Source: Secundilactobacillus silagei JCM 19001
Lineage (GTDB): Bacteria > Bacillota > Bacilli > Lactobacillales > Lactobacillaceae
Assembly: GCF_002217945.1 (NCBI RefSeq)
Contig: NZ_BCMG01000006.1
Location: 62,001-126,000, forward strand
Reading direction: 5' to 3'
Length of the DNA: 64,000 bases
The notes beneath the pieces are model-generated. The model was not told the origin of the DNA, did not search any database, and saw only the letters and a list, made by a program, of their open reading frames with translations. Both the position numbers and the translations under genes were made by a program. Positions 34,891 to 43,585 of this stretch are shown piece by piece (within the stretch, counting starts at the first letter, position 1; every line of letters begins with the position of its first letter).

Positions 34891-35601
34891 TCACTGTTTT
34901 TGCGTCTTCAAAGCCAGTTCCAATGACCGGTCAACCAAAATCGATTGACTATCGATCATCGGCTTATCGGTGACTGGTTCACGGTCCTGCGCCAGTGACA
35001 GTTCAGTGCAGCCAAGCACTAAAGCATCACAGCCAGTCTCGTCAAATATCTGCTGAACCAACCCATGATAGAGCTTGCGGTCAACGTGGTTGTTTTCCTT
35101 GATGTTATCGTAGATCAGCTGATTCGTCTGGTCTTGTACGGAGCGACTGGGTGCCAAAAATTCATAGCCGGCAGCCTTGATTTCTTGATCGTAAATATGA
35201 TCAAAAATCGTCCCTTCAGTGGCAATCAGACCAATCTTGTGCGCGTTGGGATACTTAGTCTTGATCTCTTTAACCGCTTCACGTGGCATGTGCAGGATGG
35301 GAATATCAGTCACCGCCTGCATTTCATCATAGAAGTAATGTGCCGTGTTACATGGTAACGCAAAGAAATCTGGCCCTAATTTACTCTGATCCTTAATGTC
35401 TGCCACTAAGGGTGTCAATGGATTGGGCTGACTGTGATCCTTAATGTAAGCCGTTCGGTCAGGCACCGTTGAGTGGTTGACCAAGATGTAGTTCAAATAA
35501 TCCTGGTCACGGTTCGCAGGTGTCCGTTCGTTCAGCTGGTGGATATAGGTTTCGGTAGCTTCCGTGCCCATCCCGCCAATAATCGTAAAGAAGTGTTTCA
35601 T
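34891..35601 (-). CDS. racD: Aspartate/glutamate racemase family protein
   Basis: A 236-residue amino-acid racemase. The two catalytic cysteines are in LPCNTAH (about residue 79) and LGCTELS (about 193), with IGGMGTEAT at the N-terminus. It interconverts L- and D-Asp (or Glu) without cofactor. It follows an ATP-grasp ligase whose stop lies inside its ribosome site, and MurE before that, so it most likely supplies D-Asp for the peptidoglycan bridge. The ATG at 35601 has AAAGGGTGAG upstream; the GTG three codons earlier overlaps the preceding stop and lacks a site. Confidence 0.9.
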   Translation of the reverse strand: MKHFFTIIGGMGTEATETYIHQLNERTPANRDQDYLNYILVNHSTVPDRTAYIKDHSQPNPLTPLVADIKDQSKLGPDFFALPCNTAHYFYDEMQAVTDIPILHMPREAVKEIKTKYPNAHKIGLIATEGTIFDHIYDQEIKAAGYEFLAPSRSVQDQTNQLIYDNIKENNHVDRKLYHGLVQQIFDETGCDALVLGCTELSLAQDREPVTDKPMIDSQSILVDRSLELALKTQKQ

Positions 35602-35606
35602 TGTAC

Positions 35607-36860
35607 TCACCCTTTGTTTTCAGCGAAGTACCGGTCGAAGTTCTTCGTGTAGTTATGATTCATCCACTTGATCAACGCCCAGCGCTTCAAGTTCATATCT
35701 TCTGAGTAATGATACGTTGTGCCATAACGGCCCGCGCGAATCAGTTCTAGCGCGTGGTCTTTGTCGGCGTTTTCGCGAGCGTACTTTTTGAAGACCTTCA
35801 CGGGAACTCCTAACCAAAGCGCGTGCTTGGATTCGTCCTTGTTACCGTACACTGTGGGCTGGTCAACTAGATCTTGCTTCACGTAGTCTTTGACGACCCA
35901 GTCAGCCAGATTATAGCCATTCAGCGTCACGAAGAAACTGCTGCGGCCCTGGCGCAAGTTAATTTCAAATAATTTGAACGTATCGTCACGACTATCATAC
36001 TTCATATCAAAGTTAGCGTAGCCGGTGAACTTAATTTTTTCCAAGAAGTCTTGAATCTGCTTGTAGATTTTTTCGTTATACTCCGGCAAAATGGCGACGT
36101 AGTTACCAATAGCGGATGGTGCTGGATCTTCCAGTAAGGGATGGCCAAGACACATCATCTTAACGTGATGGTGCTGATCAACGTAGGCGTTTAACACGCG
36201 CATGTTGCTGTCATCGCCAGGAATGAAGTCCTGCAAAATAAAGTCGGACTTGTAGCCGTTAGAATAAGCTGCATTCAGCACCTTGTCGAATTCTTCTCGG
36301 GATTGGATCCGGAAGGCTTTTTTCCGGCCTTCAAAATGCACGTCGAGCCATTCCACACTGTTAGCTGGCTTCAAGGCAACTGGATAGTCAAACGGCTGCT
36401 CAACTTGGTCCTGATTCTCATGATCAGCCTTGGAGATCGTCCGAGTTGCGGGATACGGCAACTTGTACTTGTCACAGACTTCATAGAAGCGTTCCTTGTT
36501 GTTCAAGTGCTTCAACATATCGTAGTCGATATATGGGCAAACGAACACATCAGAAAGTTCATCCTTGTGCTTGGCAATCAGTTCAGCATAACCGTCACCA
36601 CAGCCAATCAAAATGACGGGTTCTTTGTGGTCACGGTACCGTTCCTTGATTTTACGCATGGAATCGATCCAAATTGGATCTTCAGCAAAACCGGGGATCA
36701 GTTCCAAATCAACGATTTTCGTGTAGCGTGTTGGTGCCAACTGAATTGAAGCAATCGCCTTAACGGGCTGATGGTAAAGCTTGTAAAATGACCGTGCCAT
36801 CCCGTAAACGTTAAAGTCGCTCCCCAGTAAAATCGGGGTAAATTTTGGTGTTTCTTGCAT
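35607..36860 (-). CDS. ATP-grasp carboxylate-amine ligase, probable D-aspartate ligase
   Basis: A 417-residue ATP-grasp protein: N-terminal domain PILLGSDFNVYGMARSF, central ATP lid (PVALKPANSVEW), and the metal-binding region FKLFEINLRQGRSSFF. The family includes Asl(fm), which attaches beta-D-Asp to the epsilon-amino group of L-Lys in the pentapeptide precursor. Position between a Lys-type MurE (3 bp gap) and an Asp/Glu racemase supports that assignment. GGAGG in the end of murE is its ribosome site, showing coupling. The substrate is inferred from context, not shown. Confidence 0.85.
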   Translation of the reverse strand: MQETPKFTPILLGSDFNVYGMARSFYKLYHQPVKAIASIQLAPTRYTKIVDLELIPGFAEDPIWIDSMRKIKERYRDHKEPVILIGCGDGYAELIAKHKDELSDVFVCPYIDYDMLKHLNNKERFYEVCDKYKLPYPATRTISKADHENQDQVEQPFDYPVALKPANSVEWLDVHFEGRKKAFRIQSREEFDKVLNAAYSNGYKSDFILQDFIPGDDSNMRVLNAYVDQHHHVKMMCLGHPLLEDPAPSAIGNYVAILPEYNEKIYKQIQDFLEKIKFTGYANFDMKYDSRDDTFKLFEINLRQGRSSFFVTLNGYNLADWVVKDYVKQDLVDQPTVYGNKDESKHALWLGVPVKVFKKYARENADKDHALELIRAGRYGTTYHYSEDMNLKRWALIKWMNHNYTKNFDRYFAENKG

Positions 36861-36863
36861 TTT

Positions 36864-38399
36864 CTAAAGTTCCTCCACAACCTGTTTGGCAATCGTCACG
36901 TCCGTTGGATAAGGCGTATCGACACCGTTAATTTTCTGGTAGGCGTCTTCGCCCTTCCCAGCTAGCACGACAATGTCGTCTTTAGTACTCATTTCAATCG
37001 CGGTTTTAATCGCCGTTGCGCGATCCATCACGAATTTAACCTGCACCCGATCATGATCGATGTGCGCGTCAATTTCTTGAGCAATCTTCTTTGGATCTTC
37101 AAACGCGGGATCGTCCGTCGTTAAAATGGCAATATTCGCTTTTTCACTCAGTGCCTTGCCAAATCCTGCGCGACGAGAAACGCCTTTGTTACCAGTACTG
37201 CCAACGACCACGATCACGCGGCCGGCATCCGTCTGCGCCTCCAAAAAGGTCAACAGGGCTTTCAAACTAGCGTAATTATGCGCGTAGTCGATGTAAATTG
37301 TCCCGTGGTTCTTGCTGGTGACCATTTCCATCCGGCCAGGCACGTGAACGCCAATCAACGCGGTTTTAGCATCCTCGTAGCTGGCACCAGCAATGGCGCT
37401 GGCCATGATGGAACTTACCGCGTTAGATTCGTTAAAGTCACCGGCAATGTGCAGTTCATAGCTGCCATCGATTGAAAGTGCCTTCCCCTTGTCAGACTGT
37501 GCCGACACTTTAAAATCACTTTGGTGCAAAGTTTCGTTGGTGTTCTTAAAGGTCACGTCCAAGTCCAAAGGCAGCTGAACCTTAGCACCTTCACGCGCGT
37601 ACAGATAAATATTTTCTGGCTGGGTCGTTGTTTTCGCTGCGTAATAGATATCAGCTAAATGATCCGTTTCGGCGTTAATAATGCATTTGTCAGAGTTGAC
37701 TAACAACTGCTCTTTACAATGTAAGTAATCCGCAAAGGTTGGGTGTTCATTTTCACCGATATGGTCTGGTGTAATGTTGAGGAAGATCCCCACGTTATAC
37801 CGCAGACCATAGACCCGGTTTTTCTTGTAAGCCTGTGATGAGACTTCCATTACCAAATGGGTCATCCCGTTATCCACCGCGTGGCGCATGTCATGGAATA
37901 GGTCCAGTGATTCAGGCGTCGTTAAATGCGATTTGAAACGGTCTTCCGGTGCGTTACCCACGATACGGTCAATGGTTGAAAATAGTGCTACCCGGTCGTG
38001 GGTGTGCTGCCGTTCGATACCGTATGTGAAATAAGAAGACGTGGTTTTCCCCTTGGTTCCGGTAAAAGCAATCACAAACAGGTCATTTTGCGGATAGTCG
38101 TAAAAGGCAGCGCCCAGTATCGACATCGCTTTTTGAATATCGCTAACAAGGATGGCGGTCATCCCTTCACCCTCGTTATAGCGCGTTTCAGAGACGTAAG
38201 CCGTAGCGCCCGCCCGTTTAGCATCCGCCAAATAAGCGGCTTTAAAATTACCCTTACAAAAAAACAGCGTATCCGGTTGAACCGTTTTTGAATTGTAAGT
38301 CACGTGTGAGAACTTTTGATCGTGTTCAGAAGTCGTCACAGCAGTTAATAAATCATGTTCCCGTAATAAAGTCACCACTTGGGTAATATCAAGTGACAT
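36864..38399 (-). CDS. murE: UDP-MurNAc-tripeptide synthetase MurE (L-Lys type)
   Basis: A 511-residue Mur ligase. ATP loop GTKGKTTSS at about residue 114-122, the Lys-carbamate/His region, and the C-terminal amino-acid motif TTDDPAF. Enzymes that add meso-DAP carry DNPR here; D-D/N-P-A/N is typical of L-Lys adding enzymes, so this one probably adds L-Lys to UDP-MurNAc-L-Ala-D-Glu. It heads a unit with the ATP-grasp ligase and the racemase. A terminator in the 102-bp gap separates it from the amidotransferase upstream. Confidence 0.93.
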   Translation of the reverse strand: MSLDITQVVTLLREHDLLTAVTTSEHDQKFSHVTYNSKTVQPDTLFFCKGNFKAAYLADAKRAGATAYVSETRYNEGEGMTAILVSDIQKAMSILGAAFYDYPQNDLFVIAFTGTKGKTTSSYFTYGIERQHTHDRVALFSTIDRIVGNAPEDRFKSHLTTPESLDLFHDMRHAVDNGMTHLVMEVSSQAYKKNRVYGLRYNVGIFLNITPDHIGENEHPTFADYLHCKEQLLVNSDKCIINAETDHLADIYYAAKTTTQPENIYLYAREGAKVQLPLDLDVTFKNTNETLHQSDFKVSAQSDKGKALSIDGSYELHIAGDFNESNAVSSIMASAIAGASYEDAKTALIGVHVPGRMEMVTSKNHGTIYIDYAHNYASLKALLTFLEAQTDAGRVIVVVGSTGNKGVSRRAGFGKALSEKANIAILTTDDPAFEDPKKIAQEIDAHIDHDRVQVKFVMDRATAIKTAIEMSTKDDIVVLAGKGEDAYQKINGVDTPYPTDVTIAKQVVEEL

Positions 38400-38452
38400 G
38401 GCTAATTCATCTCCAATAATTGAGTCCTAGACTCTATTGTTTCACAATTTTA

Positions 38453-38484
38453 TTCAAAAAGAAACCGACATTTCAGCCGGTTTC
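38453..38484 (-). terminator. Terminator between asnB and murE
   Basis: Minus-strand GAAACCGGC/GTCGGTTTC stem followed by TTTTTG. It limits read-through from the amidotransferase gene into murE. Confidence 0.75.
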
Positions 38485-38501
38485 ATATTGAAATGTGCAG
38501 T

Positions 38502-40406
38502 TTAGTTAGCGACTGGAATCTTGTCGATATCCGTCCGGTGAACCTTGCTGATCGTATCTGCAGAAGTATCTTCTGGGAAGTAAACTTGATACCAGAGAAT
38601 AAAGGTGTAGATCGTGAAAATCTTTTGCATCGATGACTTACCGTTGATATGTTCTTGCAAAATATCAAGTAAGGCATCGGTGTTGAAGAACTTCTTAGCA
38701 ACGTCCGAGGTAAAGGCCTCTTCGATCCGTTTACGGTACTTATCTTCCTTGATCCAGCTAGCAATTGGAGATGGGAAGCCCATCTTTTCCTTCTTCGCAA
38801 TTCGTTCTGGCAGTTCAGATAAGGCAGCAGTTCGCAGAGAAACCTTGGTTTCAGTACCGCGAATTCTGGTCTTAATTGGCATGGTCGAAGCAAACTTAGC
38901 GACTTCTTTATCAACCAACGGTGTCCGAACTTCCAATGAATTACACATGCTCATCCGGTCAGCCTTGTGCAAGATATCATAAGGCAGCCAAGTGTTGATG
39001 TCAAAATACTGCATCTGCGTCATTTCATCTTTGCCCTTAACGTCATCGAAGATATGCTTGGTGTATTCACCAGCATCCCGGTTCAGATCAGGGTTCTTCA
39101 AGATCTTTTCACGATCGTGGTAATCAAAGACGTAGTTGACCCGATAGTAGCGTTCACTCAACGGTTCAGCACCACGGACTAAGAAACGGCGGCCATGGAA
39201 TCTTGGTAGGTTAACCACGGCTTTAGCCAATCCCTTACGGACAAACTTTGGCACGTATTTTTGATAGCGTTCGAACGGCTTAGCTTCCAAGTAAGTGTTG
39301 TAGCCACCAAAGAATTCATCGGCACCTTCACCTGACAAAGCAACCTTCACGTGTTGACGAGTCCCCTTTGACAGGTAGTACAGCTGCATGGCTGAAGGGT
39401 TCGATAATGGTTCATCCATGTAGTACATAATGGTTGGCAAGATGTCGAAATAGTCATCACCAGTCATGGTCAACGGTGTATTTTCCTGCTTGATTTCCTT
39501 AGCAAATTCCGTTGACCAGCTCAATTCACTGTACTTTGAGTTATGGAAGCCCAAAGAAAATGACTGGATGGGCTTTAACTTAGCGGCTTCGTTTAAAACG
39601 TAGCTGGAGTCGATCCCACTGGATAAGAAGCTGCCGACTTCAACATCGGCGATCATATGCGCATCAACTGATTCGTCAACGAGCTTACGGATTTTCTTCG
39701 CGTCGCCTTCGATGGTTTGGTTCTCATCGATATTGTCATAGTTGAACTTGTAGTATTCATGGGTTTCGGTATGGCCGTCAGCCTTATGAATAAAGTAGTG
39801 GCCAGGCATCAACTTGAAGACGTTCTTAAACATCGTGTCTTTTGAAGGAATAAATTCAAAGCTCAAATGAATTGCTAACAGGTCTTCGTTGAATTCCTTC
39901 TTGAAGTTAGGATGTTCCAAGAACGCTTTGATTTCAGAAGCCCATAGGAACGTCTTGCCGTCATCGTAATAGTAAAGTGGCTTGATACCAAAGTGGTCAC
40001 GGGCACCAAAAACTTCGCCAGTCTTAGAATCATAAATAGCAAATGCAAACATCCCGCGTAAATGCTGGAGCAATTCTGGGCCCCAAGCATCGTAACCGTG
40101 GATCAAAACTTCTGAATCCACGTCGGTACGGAATTCGTAGCCTAAATCTTGCAGTTCTTTGCGAATATCTTGATAGTTATAAATTTCACCATTAAAAGTT
40201 AAAACTTTAGTTTGATCCTGGTTATACATGGGTTGCTTACCATGCGCAAGGTCAATAATTGATAGACGACGGAACCCCATTGAGACCTTGTCATCGTTAA
40301 AATAAGCTTCATCATCAGGTCCACGGTGACGAATCCGGTTGGCCATCTTCACGATCGTATCGCTAGGCACATCTGTCTGGTTGACGTAACCAACAAATCC
40401 ACACAT
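38502..40406 (-). CDS. asnB: Glutamine-dependent asparagine synthase family protein
   Basis: A 634-residue AsnB-type enzyme. Cys2 (MCGFVGYVN) is the glutaminase nucleophile; RIRHRGPDDE and NGEIYNY follow; the synthetase domain has SSGIDSSY (PP-loop SGGxDS type) and LSGEGADEFFGGY. It makes L-Asn from Asp, or amidates the D-Asp bridge as AsnH does in Lactococcus. The next genes on this strand are MurE, a D-Asp ligase candidate and a racemase, which makes the second role worth testing. AAGGGG precedes the ATG. Confidence 0.93.
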   Translation of the reverse strand: MCGFVGYVNQTDVPSDTIVKMANRIRHRGPDDEAYFNDDKVSMGFRRLSIIDLAHGKQPMYNQDQTKVLTFNGEIYNYQDIRKELQDLGYEFRTDVDSEVLIHGYDAWGPELLQHLRGMFAFAIYDSKTGEVFGARDHFGIKPLYYYDDGKTFLWASEIKAFLEHPNFKKEFNEDLLAIHLSFEFIPSKDTMFKNVFKLMPGHYFIHKADGHTETHEYYKFNYDNIDENQTIEGDAKKIRKLVDESVDAHMIADVEVGSFLSSGIDSSYVLNEAAKLKPIQSFSLGFHNSKYSELSWSTEFAKEIKQENTPLTMTGDDYFDILPTIMYYMDEPLSNPSAMQLYYLSKGTRQHVKVALSGEGADEFFGGYNTYLEAKPFERYQKYVPKFVRKGLAKAVVNLPRFHGRRFLVRGAEPLSERYYRVNYVFDYHDREKILKNPDLNRDAGEYTKHIFDDVKGKDEMTQMQYFDINTWLPYDILHKADRMSMCNSLEVRTPLVDKEVAKFASTMPIKTRIRGTETKVSLRTAALSELPERIAKKEKMGFPSPIASWIKEDKYRKRIEEAFTSDVAKKFFNTDALLDILQEHINGKSSMQKIFTIYTFILWYQVYFPEDTSADTISKVHRTDIDKIPVAN

Positions 40407-40648
40407 GTTGTAATCCCCTTTTTTAGCATTTATTTACCATTTCACGCGACGCATGATACGCGCCGATAGCACGTCTTAATTAATATAATGATATGAAAGA
40501 CGTGATTTAAAACAAAGTATATTTTATCAAAAAAACCGCTGTAATACTAGGAAACATCGTGGCTTATAACGTTTTCTTTAAACTCCCAGCATGAAAGCGA
40601 TTACGGGATGCGGTATAATGTAATTGAACCATGAATGGAGTGATTTTA

Positions 40649-40885
40649 ATGGACAATCTTATATTTTTCAACCCTGGCGATTCAATTGCCAATTTTCATG
40701 ACTATGATGAAGCGGTGAGGAGTGCCCAGATCTATCGCGAGAATCATCTTCAAGACGGCCATATTCTAGTTGTTAAGGGTATGGAAAGCCAAAAACAGTT
40801 CGATATTTTCCTGTCAGATAATGAAATTACCCACGACAACGAACTGGGTGAATCAAAACCTTATAAGGTGTCGAAGAAGTTTTAG
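40649..40885 (+). CDS. Hypothetical protein, 78 aa
   Basis: Unrecognised small acidic protein (DNLIFFNPGDSIANFHDYDE...). Ribosome site GGAGTG with the ATG at 40649; a longer frame begins at 40631 but its start would precede the site. No known motif. It ends just before the tandem palindromic element, so it may be read into that structure. Confidence 0.6.
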   Translation: MDNLIFFNPGDSIANFHDYDEAVRSAQIYRENHLQDGHILVVKGMESQKQFDIFLSDNEITHDNELGESKPYKVSKKF

Positions 40886-41108
40886 GCAAGGTGCGTAAGT
40901 GAGCGTTTAGAGAGCGAAATGTAAGAGCCGAAGAGTGGAACCCCCGAACTTTGGGGTTTTACTCTTCGGCTTTTACATACAGCTCTCTGCTCACTGTAGC
41001 CCGATTAGGCAATGTAAACGAAAGAACGGAAACCGTGAACTTGGGGTTTCTGTTGCTCCTTCCTTGCATACAGCTCTCTGCCTGTTGTAGCCCGATTAGG
41101 CAATATAA
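40882..41108 (+). repeat. Tandem palindromic element with TTAGGCAA borders
   Basis: Unit 1 contains a 96-bp inverted repeat (40899-40994): GTGAGC, GAGAGC, ATGTAA, AGCCGAAGAGT and AACCCC all have complements in order on the other side of an 8-nt apex. A second, shorter, diverged unit follows, sharing CATACAGCTCTCTGC and TGTAGCCCGATTAGGCAAT. TTAGGCAA stands at the start, the junction and the end (about 40882, 41006 and 41094). No coding frame is plausible. It could be a MITE-like or RNA element. Confidence 0.75.
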
Positions 41109-41158
41109 ATTTGACGATCTTAATATAACCCAATTAAATAATCTAAGTCCAGACAGCC

Positions 41159-41425
41159 TCAAAGCCCGCGCCGGTTTTGCGGCTGTTTTGCATACGGCAG
41201 CTGCATATTCTTACCGTTCGCACGGATACTTAAAAAGTGGTCCTGATCATACCGGACAAACGTGACCGGTGGCTGAACACTGAGTTGAGCAAATTCACTG
41301 GTCAGTGACAGCAAATCTTCACCACTAGCCGAAAGCTGGTAACCAATACTAGCGAAAAACAACTTAATTTCCGCTTTTCGATCCCGGATGTGTAATTCAG
41401 AAACATCACTGATCAGTAACTGCAT
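41159..41425 (-). CDS. Hypothetical protein, 88 aa
   Basis: Unrecognised; third gene of a compact trio. A soluble, mixed alpha/beta protein starting MQLLISDVSELHIRDRKAEI. The ATG is six bases after the preceding stop, with AGGGG further upstream, so it is translationally coupled to the preceding gene. Confidence 0.6.
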   Translation of the reverse strand: MQLLISDVSELHIRDRKAEIKLFFASIGYQLSASGEDLLSLTSEFAQLSVQPPVTFVRYDQDHFLSIRANGKNMQLPYAKQPQNRRGL

Positions 41426-41431
41426 CTCAGT

Positions 41432-41824
41432 TTAGACCCCTTTCGCTGGTGAATTGTCTTCAATGTAATCAATTGCCTGCAATAAGTGATCTTTAAACCC
41501 GATCAGATCATAATAAGCCATTGATTTCGTTGGGATTGAAACAATTTCACTTGATAAATCTAACAGCACTTGCAAATACCGCCGGTGCAGTCGCTGAGCT
41601 GCCAGTGGTTCTCGTCTGGACAATCGCTGATTAGCCTGATAATTATCCCGAATAGCACGCCGCAGCTGCTGACTTTCCAGCGTCACCAGTTCAAAATCAC
41701 CTTGCTTACGCACCGCCTCTTCGACGTAAGTGATCTGCCAATGCCATTGCTGAAGCTGCATCAAAATCGCTGTTTGAGCACGTTGGTAGTTACTAAAATC
41801 AACCTTATTTTGGTCGGTTGGCAA
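41432..41824 (-). CDS. Hypothetical helical protein, 130 aa
   Basis: Unrecognised. The protein is almost entirely helical and rich in Gln, Arg and Leu, with heptad patterns (QQLRRAIRDNYQANQRLSRR), so a coiled coil or helical bundle is likely. It begins at TTG within the last 20 bases of the preceding gene, suggesting coupled translation. No partner or function is known. Confidence 0.6.
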   Translation of the reverse strand: MPTDQNKVDFSNYQRAQTAILMQLQQWHWQITYVEEAVRKQGDFELVTLESQQLRRAIRDNYQANQRLSRREPLAAQRLHRRYLQVLLDLSSEIVSIPTKSMAYYDLIGFKDHLLQAIDYIEDNSPAKGV

Positions 41825-42020
41825 GTGCCTGCCGTCCCTTTTCCGTTAACCCATTAATATAGGGATCAGCATCAATGTAACCCGCATCGATCAATGGTTG
41901 CGGATCGCCGCCAATCGCGTTGTCACAATAATCCACAAAGTGCCGTGTACTTGTCCCCGGTTCAACCTTACCCGAAGCAATTGCATCCAAAATATTATAA
42001 TCCGTTACTGTTAATTCCAT
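41805..42020 (-). CDS. Small hypothetical protein, possible winged helix, 71 aa
   Basis: Unrecognised. It reads ELTVTDYNILDAIASGK, then a Asp/Tyr-rich loop, and ends PYINGLTEKGRQALANRPK, which looks like a short winged-helix end (GLTEKGR is common before the wing in small HTH proteins). The ATG at 42020 has GGGAGG seven to eight bases upstream. First gene of the trio with the two hypothetical genes after it. Confidence 0.6.
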   Translation of the reverse strand: MELTVTDYNILDAIASGKVEPGTSTRHFVDYCDNAIGGDPQPLIDAGYIDADPYINGLTEKGRQALANRPK

Positions 42021-42090
42021 CAGAAAGCCTCCCAATTGTATTTAAATTGAGAATAGCTTAGTTTATTCCAATTCGCAAGTAATTAGACGC

Positions 42091-42130
42091 AAAACGCATG
42101 CCACGGTCATTTCACCACGGCATGCGTCTT
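42091..42130 (-). terminator. Terminator of the Rgg-like gene
   Basis: Minus-strand GACGCATGCC / GGCATGCGTTTT stem with partial inner pairing and a T run. Confidence 0.75.
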
Positions 42131-42133
42131 CGA

Positions 42134-43042
42134 TTACGGCGTTAGATCCACTAACGATTCACCCTTCTCATACCGGGTATTTAAGGCAGCGGCTTTAACC
42201 TCGATCACTTGATTTTCATTAATTCGTGCAAAGGCGAAAACTTCATTGATCAAACGTTCAATGACCGCCTTATCCTGTTTTTGTTCAATCGCATTTTTAG
42301 CGGCTAAGAACTTCAGTCGTGGCAGAAAATAGGTCACGTGATGCTGCGAGCACATATTAACCCCCTGCGCAACCAGTTTTTCACTGGCCGTCAGCTGGCC
42401 CACAGAATTGTAGTAACTCGCCGTAAAGAAGATCATTGTCAGCAGCCGCAAGTAATTATCGCCGACTCGGTTAAAGTAAAGTTTTTCATCCTTTAACACG
42501 TTGCGGATAAACGCATGGACTTTCTTAAAGTAGAAATTAGCGCGGTCCGTTTGTTTAAGCCGGTTATACATCACGCCAGAACCAACGTAAACCAGTTGGG
42601 TGAAAATGGTTTCGTGGGTCTCATCCAGATCATTTAAAATCTGTGAAAAATCGTACAGTACCTCTTCGGGGGGCTGATTGATCAACGCCCCCATCAAGCC
42701 CCGTAAGTAATAGAACTGCATTTTTAATAAAATCGAATCTAACTGCTGTTCATCAATCTTTGAGAGACCCTTTAAGACGCATTGATAATTTTCCATTACA
42801 AGATCGCGTTCAAGCGAATCCAAATTGGTCTTGAGCTGGTTAGCACTGATCTTATTCGATTCATTTAAATCATCAATGGAGAGGCCAATCCTAGCACAGA
42901 GCTTTGATAAAATTTTCAGCGATGGCACGTGGCCGCCACTTTCAAACTTACTCAGTGTCGACTGGGTACAAATCCCCTCACACATTCTGACCTGCGAAAT
43001 GTGCAGCGATTTACGTCGCTCAACAAATCTTGCAATATCCAT
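42134..43042 (-). CDS. Rgg/MutR-type transcriptional regulator
   Basis: A 302-residue protein with an N-terminal XRE helix-turn-helix (CTQSTLSKFESGGHVPSLKILS, about residues 25-46) and a helical TPR-like C-terminal domain, the layout of Rgg/GadR/MutR regulators that sense short peptides. No adjacent small hydrophobic peptide gene was seen. The ATG at 43042 is chosen; a TTG three codons upstream is also possible. The next genes are unrelated Fe-S and unknown genes, so the targets are unclear. Confidence 0.8.
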   Translation of the reverse strand: MDIARFVERRKSLHISQVRMCEGICTQSTLSKFESGGHVPSLKILSKLCARIGLSIDDLNESNKISANQLKTNLDSLERDLVMENYQCVLKGLSKIDEQQLDSILLKMQFYYLRGLMGALINQPPEEVLYDFSQILNDLDETHETIFTQLVYVGSGVMYNRLKQTDRANFYFKKVHAFIRNVLKDEKLYFNRVGDNYLRLLTMIFFTASYYNSVGQLTASEKLVAQGVNMCSQHHVTYFLPRLKFLAAKNAIEQKQDKAVIERLINEVFAFARINENQVIEVKAAALNTRYEKGESLVDLTP

Positions 43043-43066
43043 TAAAATCAACCCTATCCTTATCGA

Positions 43067-43399
43067 TTACTCATGAATCCCTAAAGCGACCTTTGCAAAC
43101 CGGCTCATCCGGTCAATACTCCACGCGGGTTCCCAGACCAAATCAATGTCACAGGTGTTGACGCCTTCTACTGAGGTCACCGCTTCGGAAATCGAGTCGG
43201 CGAGCAAATTCCCGATTGGGCAGCCCATGGTGGTCAAAGTCATCGTGATCACGCAGTTCCCTTTGTCATCAACGTTAATCTTGTAGATCAACCCTAAATT
43301 GACCATATCGATCCCCAATTCTGGATCGATCACATCTTCTAGTGCAGCGAGAACCTTATTTTCAACGGGTGATAATTTCTTATCCACTTCTTCAGACAT
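43067..43399 (-). CDS. MIP18/SufT-family metal-sulfur cluster protein (YitW type)
   Basis: A 110-residue DUF59 protein. It contains DPELGIDMVNLGLIY and the conserved cysteine in TTMGCPIGN. Members help assemble or transfer Fe-S clusters. It ends 24 bp before the Rgg-like gene start. AGGAGGC precedes the ATG. Confidence 0.9.
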   Translation of the reverse strand: MSEEVDKKLSPVENKVLAALEDVIDPELGIDMVNLGLIYKINVDDKGNCVITMTLTTMGCPIGNLLADSISEAVTSVEGVNTCDIDLVWEPAWSIDRMSRFAKVALGIHE

Positions 43400-43585
43400 A
43401 TGCGTTGCCTCCTTGTAAGCGTGCCAAACATTACTGATTTTTCGGCACTATCGCTCAATAATTCTTCTGTTATAAATCATACCATAATTACGACTAATAA
43501 TGAGGCTTCTAGGTTAAAATAGTCACATTTCACGGGCTCTTAACGGGATAATGTCAGCTCGCCACGGACTAATCGGCTCATCACC

